A DNA stretch of 64,000 nucleotides from Nocardioides conyzicola. GTDB lineage: Bacteria > Actinomycetota > Actinomycetes > Propionibacteriales > Nocardioidaceae. The notes under the pieces are model-generated. The model had not been told where the DNA came from. It worked only from the letters and a program-made list of their open reading frames with translations, and did not search any database. A program made the translations under genes and the position numbers. The DNA is taken from assembly GCF_039543825.1 (NCBI RefSeq), contig NZ_BAABKM010000002.1, forward strand, positions 2,264,133-2,328,132, read 5' to 3'. Positions 44,033 to 52,235 of the stretch are shown here, in pieces; the stretch's first letter is position 1, and each line of letters opens with the position of its first letter.

Positions 44033-44861
44033 CGGCAAGGGTCCTGGCGAGGAACGGCAGCGCCAGTGCGAGGACCTCGTCCGGGGTCTGGGCATGGGGG
44101 TAGTGGCCGGCGCCGTCGATGACCGCCAGCTCACCGAGACCGGCGGGCAGGTCCGCGATGATCCTCTCGCCCTCGGCCCGCGGGTCGGCCCAGTCGGGGT
44201 CGAGGGTGCCCTCGACGACGAGGACGGGGCACGTGACGTTCGCGAGGTGGGCGCCGGCATCGGTCGGCTTGGTCGTGCACATGGCCTGCAGGGCCTCCAT
44301 CCGGCCGGGCTCGCTGAGGTGCTGCTCGATGCGCGTCAGCTCGGTCGACCAGTCGGTGGGCTTGGTCGGGTAGGCGACGTCGAGGTACTTCTTCCAGTTT
44401 GCCAGGCGTCCTCGGACGATGACCATCGCCATCTGGACGTACCCGGCCCGGAAGCGCTTGACCCGGATCAGGCCGCCCAGGTCGACGGACTGCTTGCGGG
44501 TGAAGGGGGCGAGCTCGATGACGCCGCTGATGACGTCGGGCGCAGTGGCGGCAGCGATGGTGGCGGCGCCGCCGCTGATCGACTGACCGATGATGACGGC
44601 CGGGCCGCCCAGGTGACGCACCAGCGCGACCAGGTCGCCGGCGATGTCGGTGCGGCTGTAGCCGTCCCACCCGAGGCTCGACTCCCCGCAGCCGCGGAGG
44701 TCCACGTTCGCGACCCGGTAGCCGGCGGCGACCAGGGCGGGTGCGACGAAGCGGTACGAGTGGCGACTGTCGCCGATGCCGTGCGCGAGGACGACCAGCG
44801 GTCCCTCCCCGGTCAGGTCGTAGGCGATGGTGTTGCCGGCGATGTCCAGGTGCTCGGTCAT
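44025..44861 (-). CDS. Alpha/beta hydrolase
   Basis: The 278-aa cytoplasmic enzyme has the oxyanion loop VVLAHGIGDSRHSYR, the nucleophile Ser94 in IIGQSISGG, an acid in VVEGTLDPDWAD and His in VIDGAGHYPH. It fits the broad esterase/epoxide hydrolase-like class and the substrate is unknown. ATG 44861 follows GGAGG. It heads the operon with the TetR regulator, which suggests substrate-induced expression. Confidence 0.88.
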   Translation of the reverse strand: MTEHLDIAGNTIAYDLTGEGPLVVLAHGIGDSRHSYRFVAPALVAAGYRVANVDLRGCGESSLGWDGYSRTDIAGDLVALVRHLGGPAVIIGQSISGGAATIAAATAPDVISGVIELAPFTRKQSVDLGGLIRVKRFRAGYVQMAMVIVRGRLANWKKYLDVAYPTKPTDWSTELTRIEQHLSEPGRMEALQAMCTTKPTDAGAHLANVTCPVLVVEGTLDPDWADPRAEGERIIADLPAGLGELAVIDGAGHYPHAQTPDEVLALALPFLARTLADA

Positions 44862-44868
44862 GGTTCCT

Positions 44869-44921
44869 CCGTTGGCTATTAGCGTTAGCCATAAGCTAAT
44901 TAAATTAGCCAACGGTGTCAA
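44869..44921 (-). promoter_or_regulatory. Strong promoter overlapped by TetR-type operators
   Basis: Reading the minus strand: TTGACA (44921-44916), 17 nt, TAGCTT (44898-44893). Two arms CCGTTGGCTA (44869-44878) and TAGCCAACGG (44906-44915) form a 10-bp inverted repeat around it. An inner dyad TTAGC-N5-GCTAA (44885-44899) covers the -10. The AT-rich element stands out from the GC-rich surroundings. The downstream TetR is the likely binder. Confidence 0.7.
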
Positions 44922-44944
44922 CCGATCGAGCCGCGAAATGACGA

Positions 44945-44976
44945 GAGCCCCCGCTTGGTCTCCCAAGCGGGGGCTC
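44945..44976 (-). terminator. Terminator after tRNA-Phe
   Basis: A perfect 14-bp stem (GAGCCCCCGCTTGG and its complement) closes a TCTC loop. It follows the 3' end of the tRNA on the minus strand, with TCGTCATTTC after it. It also separates the hydrolase promoter from tRNA transcription. Confidence 0.8.
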
Positions 44977-45006
44977 GCTGTGCAGGTCGCAGACCTGCGG
45001 TGCCGG

Positions 45007-45080
45007 TGGCCAGGGGCGGGGTCGAACCGCCGACCTATCACTTTTCAGGCGATCGCTCGTACCAACTGAGCTACCTGGCC
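45007..45080 (-). tRNA. tRNA-Phe (GAA)
   Basis: The cloverleaf is complete. The acceptor GGCCAGG pairs with CCTGGCC, the D-arm is GCTC/GAGC, the anticodon stem-loop is ATCGC-CTGAAAA-GTGAT with GAA, the T-arm is GGCGG-TTCGACC-CCGCC, and the discriminator is A. CCA is not encoded. A TATGGT -10 (45097-45092, minus) lies 11 nt before the 5' end. Confidence 0.95.
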
Positions 45081-45135
45081 AAGCGACCGAAACCATACAG
45101 GAGCGGCCGGGGTCGCAGGAAAACGGGGAAGGGCG

Positions 45136-45393
45136 TCACCCGGCGGCGTCGACGACGACCTCGTGCACGCCGATCAGCCGGTTGATCTTGGCGGCGACCC
45201 GCGCCACCTGCCAGGTGTCGCCGCGGACCCCGATCACGACGGCGACGTCGTCCCCCGCGCCGACGACGTACTCGAAGTGGTCGATGCTGAACGGCCCGAG
45301 CACCGAGGCGATCCGGGGGAGCATCGCGTTCCCGTCCACCGCGCGCGCCCGCAGGCGCACGGATGGAGCACGGGTGGCCGGGTGCGTGTCCAT
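45136..45393 (-). CDS. Small ACT-like domain protein
   Basis: The 85-aa protein shows the beta-alpha-beta pattern of ACT domains: VRLRARAVDGNAMLPRIASV, then EYVVGAGDDVAVVIGVRGD and ARVAAKINRLIGVHEVVV. Such stand-alone domains bind amino acids or sense metabolites. ATG 45393 is preceded by TACCGT plus 7 nt (leaderless). It is divergent from the peptide-utilisation operon, which may be related by function, but this is not shown. Confidence 0.65.
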   Translation of the reverse strand: MDTHPATRAPSVRLRARAVDGNAMLPRIASVLGPFSIDHFEYVVGAGDDVAVVIGVRGDTWQVARVAAKINRLIGVHEVVVDAAG

Positions 45394-45498
45394 CCTCTGC
45401 ACGGTAGGTGGCCGACCGGGGAGTCGGTTCGTCGGTCTCGACGGGCGCGTGGGGACATCCTTGTCGGATCGGACGAACACCTCCCGTGACCCGACTCC

Positions 45499-45504
45499 TA
45501 GCGT
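45499..45504 (+). promoter_or_regulatory. Candidate -10 box (TAGCGT), head of the peptide operon
   Basis: TAGCGT is followed by GAGCCGC (7 nt) and GTG 45512. It is the only obvious promoter before the operon running to 58633. Confidence 0.5.
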
Positions 45505-45511
45505 GAGCCGC

Positions 45512-46900
45512 GTGAGCAACCTCGATGAACTCCAGGCCTGGATCGACGAGCGGATGCCGGCGCTCCTCGAGAAGTACGGCGTCCCCGCCGCGGCCTGGGG
45601 CGTCCTCGCCGACGGGGCGGTCTTCGACGGCGCCGCCGGGGTGCTCAACAAGGCCACCGGGGTCGAGGCGACGCCCGACTCGGTCTTCCAGATCGGCTCG
45701 ATCACCAAGCTCTGGACGAGCACCCTCGTCCTGCAGCTGGTCGACGAGGGCAAGGTCGACCTCGACGTGCCGGTGCGCACCTACCTGCCGGACTTCCGGA
45801 TCGGCGACGAGGCCTCGGCCGCGGTGATCACCACCCGCCAGCTCCTCACCCACACGGCCGGCTTCGAGGGCGACATCTTCACCGACACCGGTGTCGGTGA
45901 CGACTGCGTCGAGAAGTACCTCGGCGTGCTCACCGAGGTGCCCCAGCTCTTCCCGGTCGGCGAGCGCTTCTCCTACAACAACGCCGGCTACTGCGTGCTC
46001 GGCCGGCTGGTCGAGGTGCTGCGCGAGAAGCACTACGACGCCTGCCTGCGCGACCACCTGTTCGCACCGCTCGGCCTCACGCACGCGGCGACCAACCCCT
46101 ACGAGGCGATCATGTTCCGCGCCGCGATGGGCCACATCGAGCTGGAGCCCGGTGGCGGCTACCAGCCCGCGCCGTACTGGAGCTTCGCCCGGTCGAACGC
46201 GCCGGCCGGCTCGATGCTCTCGATGCGTCCCCGCGACCTGCTGACGTTCGCGGCCATGCACATGCACGACGGCAAGGCCGAGGACGGCACCCAGGTGCTC
46301 GCGCCCGGCACCGCGGAGCGGATGCACGCCAAGGCGGTCGAGCTCCCCGACCTCGGCCTGATGGGCACCTCCTGGGGCCTGGGCTTCGAGCGCTTCGACA
46401 CGCCCGAGGGCGCGATCATCGGCCACGACGGCAGCACGATCGGCCAGAACGCCTTCCTGCGGATCGTCCCCGAGGCGGGCGTCGCGGTCGCGCTGCTCAC
46501 CAACGGCGGCGACGTCGTGTCGCTCTACCAGGACCTCTACAGCCACGTCCTCGACCAGCTCACCGACACCCACCTGCCGTCCCTGCCGGTGCCGCCGGCG
46601 GACCCGCCGGCGGTCGACGCGAGCCGGTACGTCGGGACGTACTCCACCGAGGTCGGCGACATGGTCGTCACCCAGGACGACGACGGCCGGGTCTGGATCG
46701 AGACGATCCCGAAGGGCATGTTCGAGGAGCTCGGCGAGAAGCCCGAGCGCCAGGAGCTCGTCTACTACAGCGACGACAGCCTGATCCCGCTCGAGCCGGA
46801 CCACGGCATGCACATGCCGCACGCCTTCGTCGGTGACGACGGCGAGGGCCGCGCCCTCTACCTCCACGTCGGTCGCGCCATCCGGCGCGCCGGAGCCTGA
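45512..46900 (+). CDS. S12-family serine hydrolase (beta-lactamase fold)
   Basis: The 462-aa protein belongs to the class C beta-lactamase/D-aminopeptidase/DD-peptidase family. Catalytic motifs are S63-I-T-K66 (FQIGSITKLWTS), Y155-N-N157 and a C-terminal HDGSTIGQ (the KTG-equivalent). A C-terminal lipocalin-like domain starts near 375. There is no signal peptide, so it is cytoplasmic. It is clearly paralogous to the C-terminal half of the gene at 52232-55492 (both share DSVFQIGSI-x-K and GxFTDTGxGDD). S12 enzymes often act on D-residue peptides or amides. It begins the operon. Confidence 0.9.
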   Translation: MSNLDELQAWIDERMPALLEKYGVPAAAWGVLADGAVFDGAAGVLNKATGVEATPDSVFQIGSITKLWTSTLVLQLVDEGKVDLDVPVRTYLPDFRIGDEASAAVITTRQLLTHTAGFEGDIFTDTGVGDDCVEKYLGVLTEVPQLFPVGERFSYNNAGYCVLGRLVEVLREKHYDACLRDHLFAPLGLTHAATNPYEAIMFRAAMGHIELEPGGGYQPAPYWSFARSNAPAGSMLSMRPRDLLTFAAMHMHDGKAEDGTQVLAPGTAERMHAKAVELPDLGLMGTSWGLGFERFDTPEGAIIGHDGSTIGQNAFLRIVPEAGVAVALLTNGGDVVSLYQDLYSHVLDQLTDTHLPSLPVPPADPPAVDASRYVGTYSTEVGDMVVTQDDDGRVWIETIPKGMFEELGEKPERQELVYYSDDSLIPLEPDHGMHMPHAFVGDDGEGRALYLHVGRAIRRAGA

Positions 46901-46938
46901 GCACCGCCTCGATGACCACCGCGACGACAGGAATCTCC

Positions 46939-48492
46939 ATGAAGCTAGCCGTCTCCGCCATCAGCCTCTGCGTGACCGCCGCCGTCCTCGCCGGCTGCGG
47001 GGGCAGCGACGACGACCCCGGCTCCGGCAAGTCCGACGCCAGCAAGTACGTCGACGGTGCCACCTTCACCATGGCCATGGCCGGTGACCCCGGCAAGCTC
47101 GACCCGCAGTCCTCGGCGAGCACGCAGCTGTTCACGGTCAACCAGCTCGCCTACGACAACCTGGTCTCGGTCGACGCGAAGACCGGCGAGATCCAGTCCC
47201 AGCTCGCGTCCGCCTGGAAGGTCGACGGCACCACGGTCACGCTGACCCTCGAGAAGGGCATCACCTGCGCCGACGGCAGCGACTTCACCGCGACGACCGC
47301 CGTCGACAACATCACCTACGTGGGCGACCCCAAGAACAAGAGCCCCTACCTCGGCACGTTCCTGCCGGCCGGCGCCACGGCCAAGGCCGACGACGCCGCG
47401 GGCACCGTGACGATCACGCTGGCCCAGCCGGCGCCCTTCGTGCTCAACGGCCTGGCCAGCCTGCCGATGGTCTGCGACGCCGGCATGAAGGACCGCTCGT
47501 CCCTGGCGGCGAAGACCGCTGGCACCGGCCCGTACGAGCTGACCGAGGCCGTGCCCGGCGACCACTACACGTACGAGGTGCGCGACGGCTACACCTGGGG
47601 CCCGAACGGCGCCACGACCGCCGAGAAGGGCATGCCCAAGACCGTCGTCATGAAGATCGTCCAGAACGAGGGCACCTCCGCGAACCTCCTGCTGTCGGGC
47701 GAGATCAACGCGGTCACGGTCCAGGGTCCCGACGCCAAGCGCCTGACCGCTGCGAAGCTCTTCAGCACGAGCACCCCCGCGATGGTGGGTGAGCAGTGGT
47801 ACAACCACGACACCGGCCACGCGACGAGTGACGCCGCCGTGCGGATGGGGCTCACCCAGGCGCTCGACCTCAAGGAGCTCGCCTCGGTGGCGACCGCAGG
47901 TGAGGGCGGACCGGCCACCACGTTCGCCGCCATCCAGCCGGTCTCCTGCCCGGGCGACTCGATCACCGGTGCGCTCCCGGCCCAGGACGTGGACGCGGCC
48001 AAGTCGGCGCTCGCCGGCAAGAAGATCACCTTCCTCTACTCCAGCGCCGCGGGCAGCGCGGTCGCCGCCGCGGCCGAGCTCGCCGTCCAGGAGTGGAAGG
48101 CCGCCGGCGCCGATGTCACGTCCAAGGGCGTCGACGAGACGGCTCTCCAGGGCGCCATCTTCGGCACCGGTGACTGGGACGTCGCCTGGGTGCCGCTCAA
48201 CGTCAACAGCCCCGACCAGCTGACGCCGTTCCTGTCCGGCCCCGGCCTGGCCGACGGCGGCACCAACTTCTCGGGGATCGACAACAAGGACTACACCGAC
48301 GGCGTCGCCGCTGCCAGCGCCAAGAACGGCACCGAGGGCTGCGACACCTGGCTGGACGCGGAGTCCAAGCTCGTCGCGGCAGCGGACGTGGTGCCCTTCG
48401 CCAACAACGAGGTGAAGACCTTCGGCAACGGTGCGGAGTTCGACTACCCCGGTCAGTTCATGCCCACCAGCGTGCGCATGGTGGCGAAGTAG
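46939..48492 (+). CDS. Peptide ABC transporter substrate-binding lipoprotein
   Basis: The 517-aa protein is an SBP_bac_5 (DppA/OppA-like) binding protein. Its lipoprotein signal is MKLAVSAISLCVTAAVLAGC. Typical segments are LDPQSSASTQLFTVNQLAYDNL and a central GTGPYEL. It would capture peptides outside the cell. ATG 46939 follows AGGA by 8 nt; ATG 46912 is in frame but would give an extended signal. The permeases follow 3 nt after its stop. Confidence 0.93.
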   Translation: MKLAVSAISLCVTAAVLAGCGGSDDDPGSGKSDASKYVDGATFTMAMAGDPGKLDPQSSASTQLFTVNQLAYDNLVSVDAKTGEIQSQLASAWKVDGTTVTLTLEKGITCADGSDFTATTAVDNITYVGDPKNKSPYLGTFLPAGATAKADDAAGTVTITLAQPAPFVLNGLASLPMVCDAGMKDRSSLAAKTAGTGPYELTEAVPGDHYTYEVRDGYTWGPNGATTAEKGMPKTVVMKIVQNEGTSANLLLSGEINAVTVQGPDAKRLTAAKLFSTSTPAMVGEQWYNHDTGHATSDAAVRMGLTQALDLKELASVATAGEGGPATTFAAIQPVSCPGDSITGALPAQDVDAAKSALAGKKITFLYSSAAGSAVAAAAELAVQEWKAAGADVTSKGVDETALQGAIFGTGDWDVAWVPLNVNSPDQLTPFLSGPGLADGGTNFSGIDNKDYTDGVAAASAKNGTEGCDTWLDAESKLVAAADVVPFANNEVKTFGNGAEFDYPGQFMPTSVRMVAK

Positions 48493-48495
48493 TCG

Positions 48496-49497
48496 ATGGC
48501 CCTGGCGAGCTCGGTCGCCCCGACCACCAGCCCACGGGTGGGAGTGACCTCCCTCCCGTGGGTGCGGTTCGGGCTGCGACGTCTGGGCCGGTTGCTGGTG
48601 TCCCTCTGGGTGCTGGTCACGGCGTCGTTCCTGATGATCCACCTGATCCCCGGAGACGCGGTGCGGGCCGCACTCGGCCCGACCGCACCGGCGACGCTGG
48701 TGGCGGCCAAGCGCGAGGAGATGGGGCTCGACGACCCTCTCCTGGTGCAGTACTGGCACTACCTGCAGGGCCTCGTCACCGGTGACCTCGGGACGTCGCT
48801 GGTCTCCCAGCTGCCCGTCTCGGAGATCGTGTCGCAGCGGCTGCCCGCCACCCTCACCCTGGCCCTGCTGGGCTTCCTGTTCGCGGTCGCCGTCGCGGTG
48901 CCGCTGGGCGTCACGATGGGGGTGCTGACCCGCCGCGGCCACGGCCACCGGACCGAGCTGGCGTTCACCACCGGCAGCGTCGTGCTCGGCATCATCCCCG
49001 ACTTCCTGATCGGTGTCGGCCTCGTCTACGTCTTCGGCGTCCAGCTCGGCTGGCTCCCGGTGGCGGGCAACGACTCCGCGTCGGCGTACGTCCTGCCGGT
49101 GCTGTCGCTCGCGATCGGCCCGCTCGCGATCCTGTCCCGGATCATCCGCGTCGAGATGGTCACCGTGCTCCAGGCCGACTTCGTGCGTACGGCGCGCGCC
49201 AAGCGACTGCCCAAGCGGACGGTCTACCTCGGCCACGCGCTGCCCAACGCGCTGACCGCGTCGCTCACCCTGGGCGGGCTGATCCTCAGCGGGATGGTCG
49301 CAGGCACGGTGCTGGTCGAGAACGTCTTCGCCTGGCCCGGCCTCGGCAGCACCATCGTGTCGTCGATCCTCAACAAGGACTACCAGGTGGTGCAGGCGAT
49401 CGTCCTCGTGTACGGCGTCGGCGTGCTGCTCGTGAACACCCTGGTCGACGTCGCGCTCGCCCTGCTGGACCCGCGCTCGACGATCAGGGAGGACTGA
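48496..49497 (+). CDS. Peptide ABC transporter permease (DppB-like)
   Basis: The 333-aa membrane protein has six hydrophobic segments and the DppB family layout: LGRLLVSLWVLVTASFLMIHLIPGDAVRAALGP at the N-terminus and the inner-loop motif YVRTARAKR-type (DFVRTARAKRLPKRTVYLGHALPNA). It forms the channel with the next protein. Confidence 0.92.
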   Translation: MALASSVAPTTSPRVGVTSLPWVRFGLRRLGRLLVSLWVLVTASFLMIHLIPGDAVRAALGPTAPATLVAAKREEMGLDDPLLVQYWHYLQGLVTGDLGTSLVSQLPVSEIVSQRLPATLTLALLGFLFAVAVAVPLGVTMGVLTRRGHGHRTELAFTTGSVVLGIIPDFLIGVGLVYVFGVQLGWLPVAGNDSASAYVLPVLSLAIGPLAILSRIIRVEMVTVLQADFVRTARAKRLPKRTVYLGHALPNALTASLTLGGLILSGMVAGTVLVENVFAWPGLGSTIVSSILNKDYQVVQAIVLVYGVGVLLVNTLVDVALALLDPRSTIRED

Positions 49498-49498
49498 C

Positions 49499-51427
49499 GT
49501 GCAGCGCTGGAGAAGCGTGCTGCGCACGCCCGTCGGCCTGACCGCGACCCTGTCCACGGGCGCCGTGCTGGTGCTCGCCGTGATCGCCCCGATCCTGTGG
49601 ACCGACGACGCGAACGCCATCGACACCGGCAACATCCTGGCCGGGCCCTCGGCCGACCACTGGGCCGGCACTGACAACCTGGGTCGCGACATCCTCTTCC
49701 GGACCCTGGTCGCCACCCGGCTCTCGGTCGAGCTCGCCCTGGCCGCGACCGCGATCGCGGTCGTCGTCGGCCTGCTCCTCGGCGCAGCGGCCTTCCTGCT
49801 CGGCCGCCGGTCCGGGCGCCTCGTCAGCGCCGGCATCAACATCGCGGTGGCGTTCCCGGGCATCCTGCTCGCGTTGTTCTTCGCGGTCGTCTTCGGCGTC
49901 GGCGCGACCGGCGCGGTGCTCGCGATCGGCTTCGCCGGAGCCCCGTCGATGGGGCGCCTCACCCAGACCCTGGTCGCCGGGATCGCCGCCCGCGACTACG
50001 TCGCCGCGGCCCAGGTCGCCGGCGTCTCGCGGGTCCGCATCCTGGTCCGGCACATCCTCCCCAACGTCTCGGAGCCGCTGGTCGTGAACGCCACGATCGG
50101 TGCGGGCGGTGCCCTGCTGTCCTTCGCAGGGCTGTCGTTCCTCGGGCTCGGCGTGCAGCAGCCCTCGTACGACTGGGGCCGGCTGCTCTTCGACGGCGTC
50201 AGCTCCATCTACGTCAACCCGGCCTCGGCGCTGGCGCCCGGTGCGGCCGTGCTCGTCGCCGGACTGGCCTTCAACCTCTTCGGCGAGTCGGTCGCCAAGG
50301 TCTTCGGCGTCGGTGCCGTCGGCGGGATCCCCACGCTGGCCGTCAGCGACGCGGCGCCCGCCGCCGACCAGGCAGCGGTCGCCACGCCCACGCACGCGGT
50401 CTCCGACGTCGTGCTCGACGTCCGCGACCTCGAGGTGTCCTTCCCCGGTCCGCACGGGCCGATCCGTCCGGTCCGCGGCCTCACCTTCGCCGTACGCCGG
50501 GGCGAGGCGGTCGGCGTCGTGGGGGAGTCGGGCTCCGGCAAGTCCCTGACGGCCCTGGCCATCTCGCGGCTCGTCGACGACCTCGGCCGCGTCGACGCCA
50601 CCCGGCTCGAGCTGCTCGGCCACGACCTGCGGGCAGCGGACACCCGCGCCCAGCGGCAGCTGCTCGGCACGTCGCTGGCGATGGTGTTCCAGGACCCGAT
50701 GACGTCGTTCAACCCGACGAAGCGGATGGGCGGCCAGCTCGCCGAGGTCGCCCGCCACCACCAGGGCATGGACCGCCGCTCCGCGTTGGCCCGCGCCGTC
50801 GACCGGATGCGTGCCGTCCGGATCGACGACCCGGAGCACCGCACGCACCAGTACCCCCACGAGTTCTCGGGCGGCATGCGGCAGCGCGCGATGATCGGGA
50901 TGGGCCTGATGGGCACACCCGCCCTGATCGTGGCCGACGAGCCGACGACCGCCCTGGACGTGACCGTCCAGCAGCAGGTGCTCGACCTGCTCGCCGCGAT
51001 CCGTGCCGCCGACGACGTCGCGCTGGTCCTGATCAGCCACGACGTCGCCGTCGTCGGCCAGGTCTGCGACCGGGTGCTCGTCATGTACGCCGGCAAGATC
51101 GTCGAGGACCTGCCGGCCGCGGACCTCTCGGCCGGTGCCCGGCACCCCTACACGCGGGCGCTCGTGGCCGCCGTGCCCGACATGGACACCGACCTCTCCC
51201 AGCCGCTCGCGGTGATCCCGGGCCGGCCGGTCGACCCCGCCGACGTGCCGGCCGGGTGCGCGTACGCCGCGCGCTGCCCCCTCGCGACGGCCCAGTGCCG
51301 CACCGACGAGCCGCCGCTGACGACCGACCCCGCCGGGCGCCGGGTCGCCTGCTGGCGCGCGGGCGAGCCCATCGACATCGAGATCCAGGACCGCGAGATC
51401 GACCTCGAGGAGGTGGAGGCATCATGA
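49499..51427 (+). CDS. Fused peptide ABC permease-ATPase (DppC-DppD)
   Basis: The 642-aa protein joins two normally separate subunits. Residues 1-280 are a DppC-type permease with about six helices and the coupling loop AAAQVAGVSRVRILVRHILP (169-188). After a linker (about 281-302), residues 303-620 form an ATPase with Walker A GESGSGKS (342-349), signature FSGGMRQR, Walker B LIVADEPTTAL and the C-terminal oligopeptide domain (PGRPVDPADVPAGCAYAARC). GTG 49499 follows AGGGAGGA. The frame is open throughout with no stop between halves. Confidence 0.93.
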   Translation: MQRWRSVLRTPVGLTATLSTGAVLVLAVIAPILWTDDANAIDTGNILAGPSADHWAGTDNLGRDILFRTLVATRLSVELALAATAIAVVVGLLLGAAAFLLGRRSGRLVSAGINIAVAFPGILLALFFAVVFGVGATGAVLAIGFAGAPSMGRLTQTLVAGIAARDYVAAAQVAGVSRVRILVRHILPNVSEPLVVNATIGAGGALLSFAGLSFLGLGVQQPSYDWGRLLFDGVSSIYVNPASALAPGAAVLVAGLAFNLFGESVAKVFGVGAVGGIPTLAVSDAAPAADQAAVATPTHAVSDVVLDVRDLEVSFPGPHGPIRPVRGLTFAVRRGEAVGVVGESGSGKSLTALAISRLVDDLGRVDATRLELLGHDLRAADTRAQRQLLGTSLAMVFQDPMTSFNPTKRMGGQLAEVARHHQGMDRRSALARAVDRMRAVRIDDPEHRTHQYPHEFSGGMRQRAMIGMGLMGTPALIVADEPTTALDVTVQQQVLDLLAAIRAADDVALVLISHDVAVVGQVCDRVLVMYAGKIVEDLPAADLSAGARHPYTRALVAAVPDMDTDLSQPLAVIPGRPVDPADVPAGCAYAARCPLATAQCRTDEPPLTTDPAGRRVACWRAGEPIDIEIQDREIDLEEVEAS

Positions 51428-51494
51428 ATCACCCCACGACGTTCTCGACCTCCCCCGCTCCGCTCCTCCGTCCGACAACGTCGAGGGGACCCCG

Positions 51495-52235
51495 ATGAGC
51501 GAGCTCCGGTTCGAGGACGTCACCGTCCGCTACGGCTCCACCCTCGCCGTCGACGAGGTCAGCCTCGTCGTGCCCGCCGGCCAGGTCGTCGGCCTGGTGG
51601 GGGAGTCCGGCTCGGGCAAGTCCACGCTGGCCCGCGCCGCGGTCGGCCTCGCGCCGTACGCCGGCCGCATCCTGCTGGGCGACCAGCCGGTGCCGGTGCG
51701 CGGCCGGCACCGGCCGCTGCAGATGGTCTTCCAGGACCCCTACTCCTCGCTCGACCCCCGGATGAGCATCGGCGAGAGCGTCGCGGAGGCGATGCCGCGC
51801 GGGAGCTCCCGGGGCGAGCGGCGTGCGGAGGTCGAGCGGCTGCTGGAGCTCGTCCACCTCGACCCGACGCGGGCCGGCGCCCGCCCGTCCGAGCTGTCCG
51901 GCGGCCAGCGGCAGCGGGTCGCGCTGGCCCGGGCGCTGGCCGGCCGCCCCCAGGTCGTCATCGCGGACGAGATCACCTCTGCCCTCGACGTCTCGATCCA
52001 GGGTGCCGTGCTCAACCTGGTCCGCGAGCTCCAGGCCGAGCTCGGTCTCTCGATGCTCTTCATCTCCCACAACCTCGCCGTCGTGCGGTACGTCGCCACG
52101 CACGTCGCCGTCATGCGCCACGGCCGGATCGTCGAGCAGGGCCCCACCGCCCAGGTGCTGGCCGCGCCCGAGCACGACTACACGCGCGAGCTGCTCGCCG
52201 CCGTCCCCGGAACCACCACCAGGAGCCCCCGATGA
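51495..52235 (+). CDS. Peptide ABC transporter ATPase (DppF-like)
   Basis: The 246-aa ATPase has Walker A GESGSGKST, signature LSGGQRQRVALARAL and Walker B VVIADEITSALDVS. It lacks the C-terminal oligopeptide-binding extension, so it is the short partner of the fused ATPase. ATG 51495 is chosen for GAGGGG before it. The stop overlaps the next ATG (ATGA). Confidence 0.93.
   Translation: MSELRFEDVTVRYGSTLAVDEVSLVVPAGQVVGLVGESGSGKSTLARAAVGLAPYAGRILLGDQPVPVRGRHRPLQMVFQDPYSSLDPRMSIGESVAEAMPRGSSRGERRAEVERLLELVHLDPTRAGARPSELSGGQRQRVALARALAGRPQVVIADEITSALDVSIQGAVLNLVRELQAELGLSMLFISHNLAVVRYVATHVAVMRHGRIVEQGPTAQVLAAPEHDYTRELLAAVPGTTTRSPR

Noticed and set aside
46945..49962. A 1005-codon open frame on the minus strand across the ABC transporter genes
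   Set aside because: It mirrors the high-GC third-position pattern of the real plus-strand genes, is Arg/Gly/Asp-rich and has no family signature.
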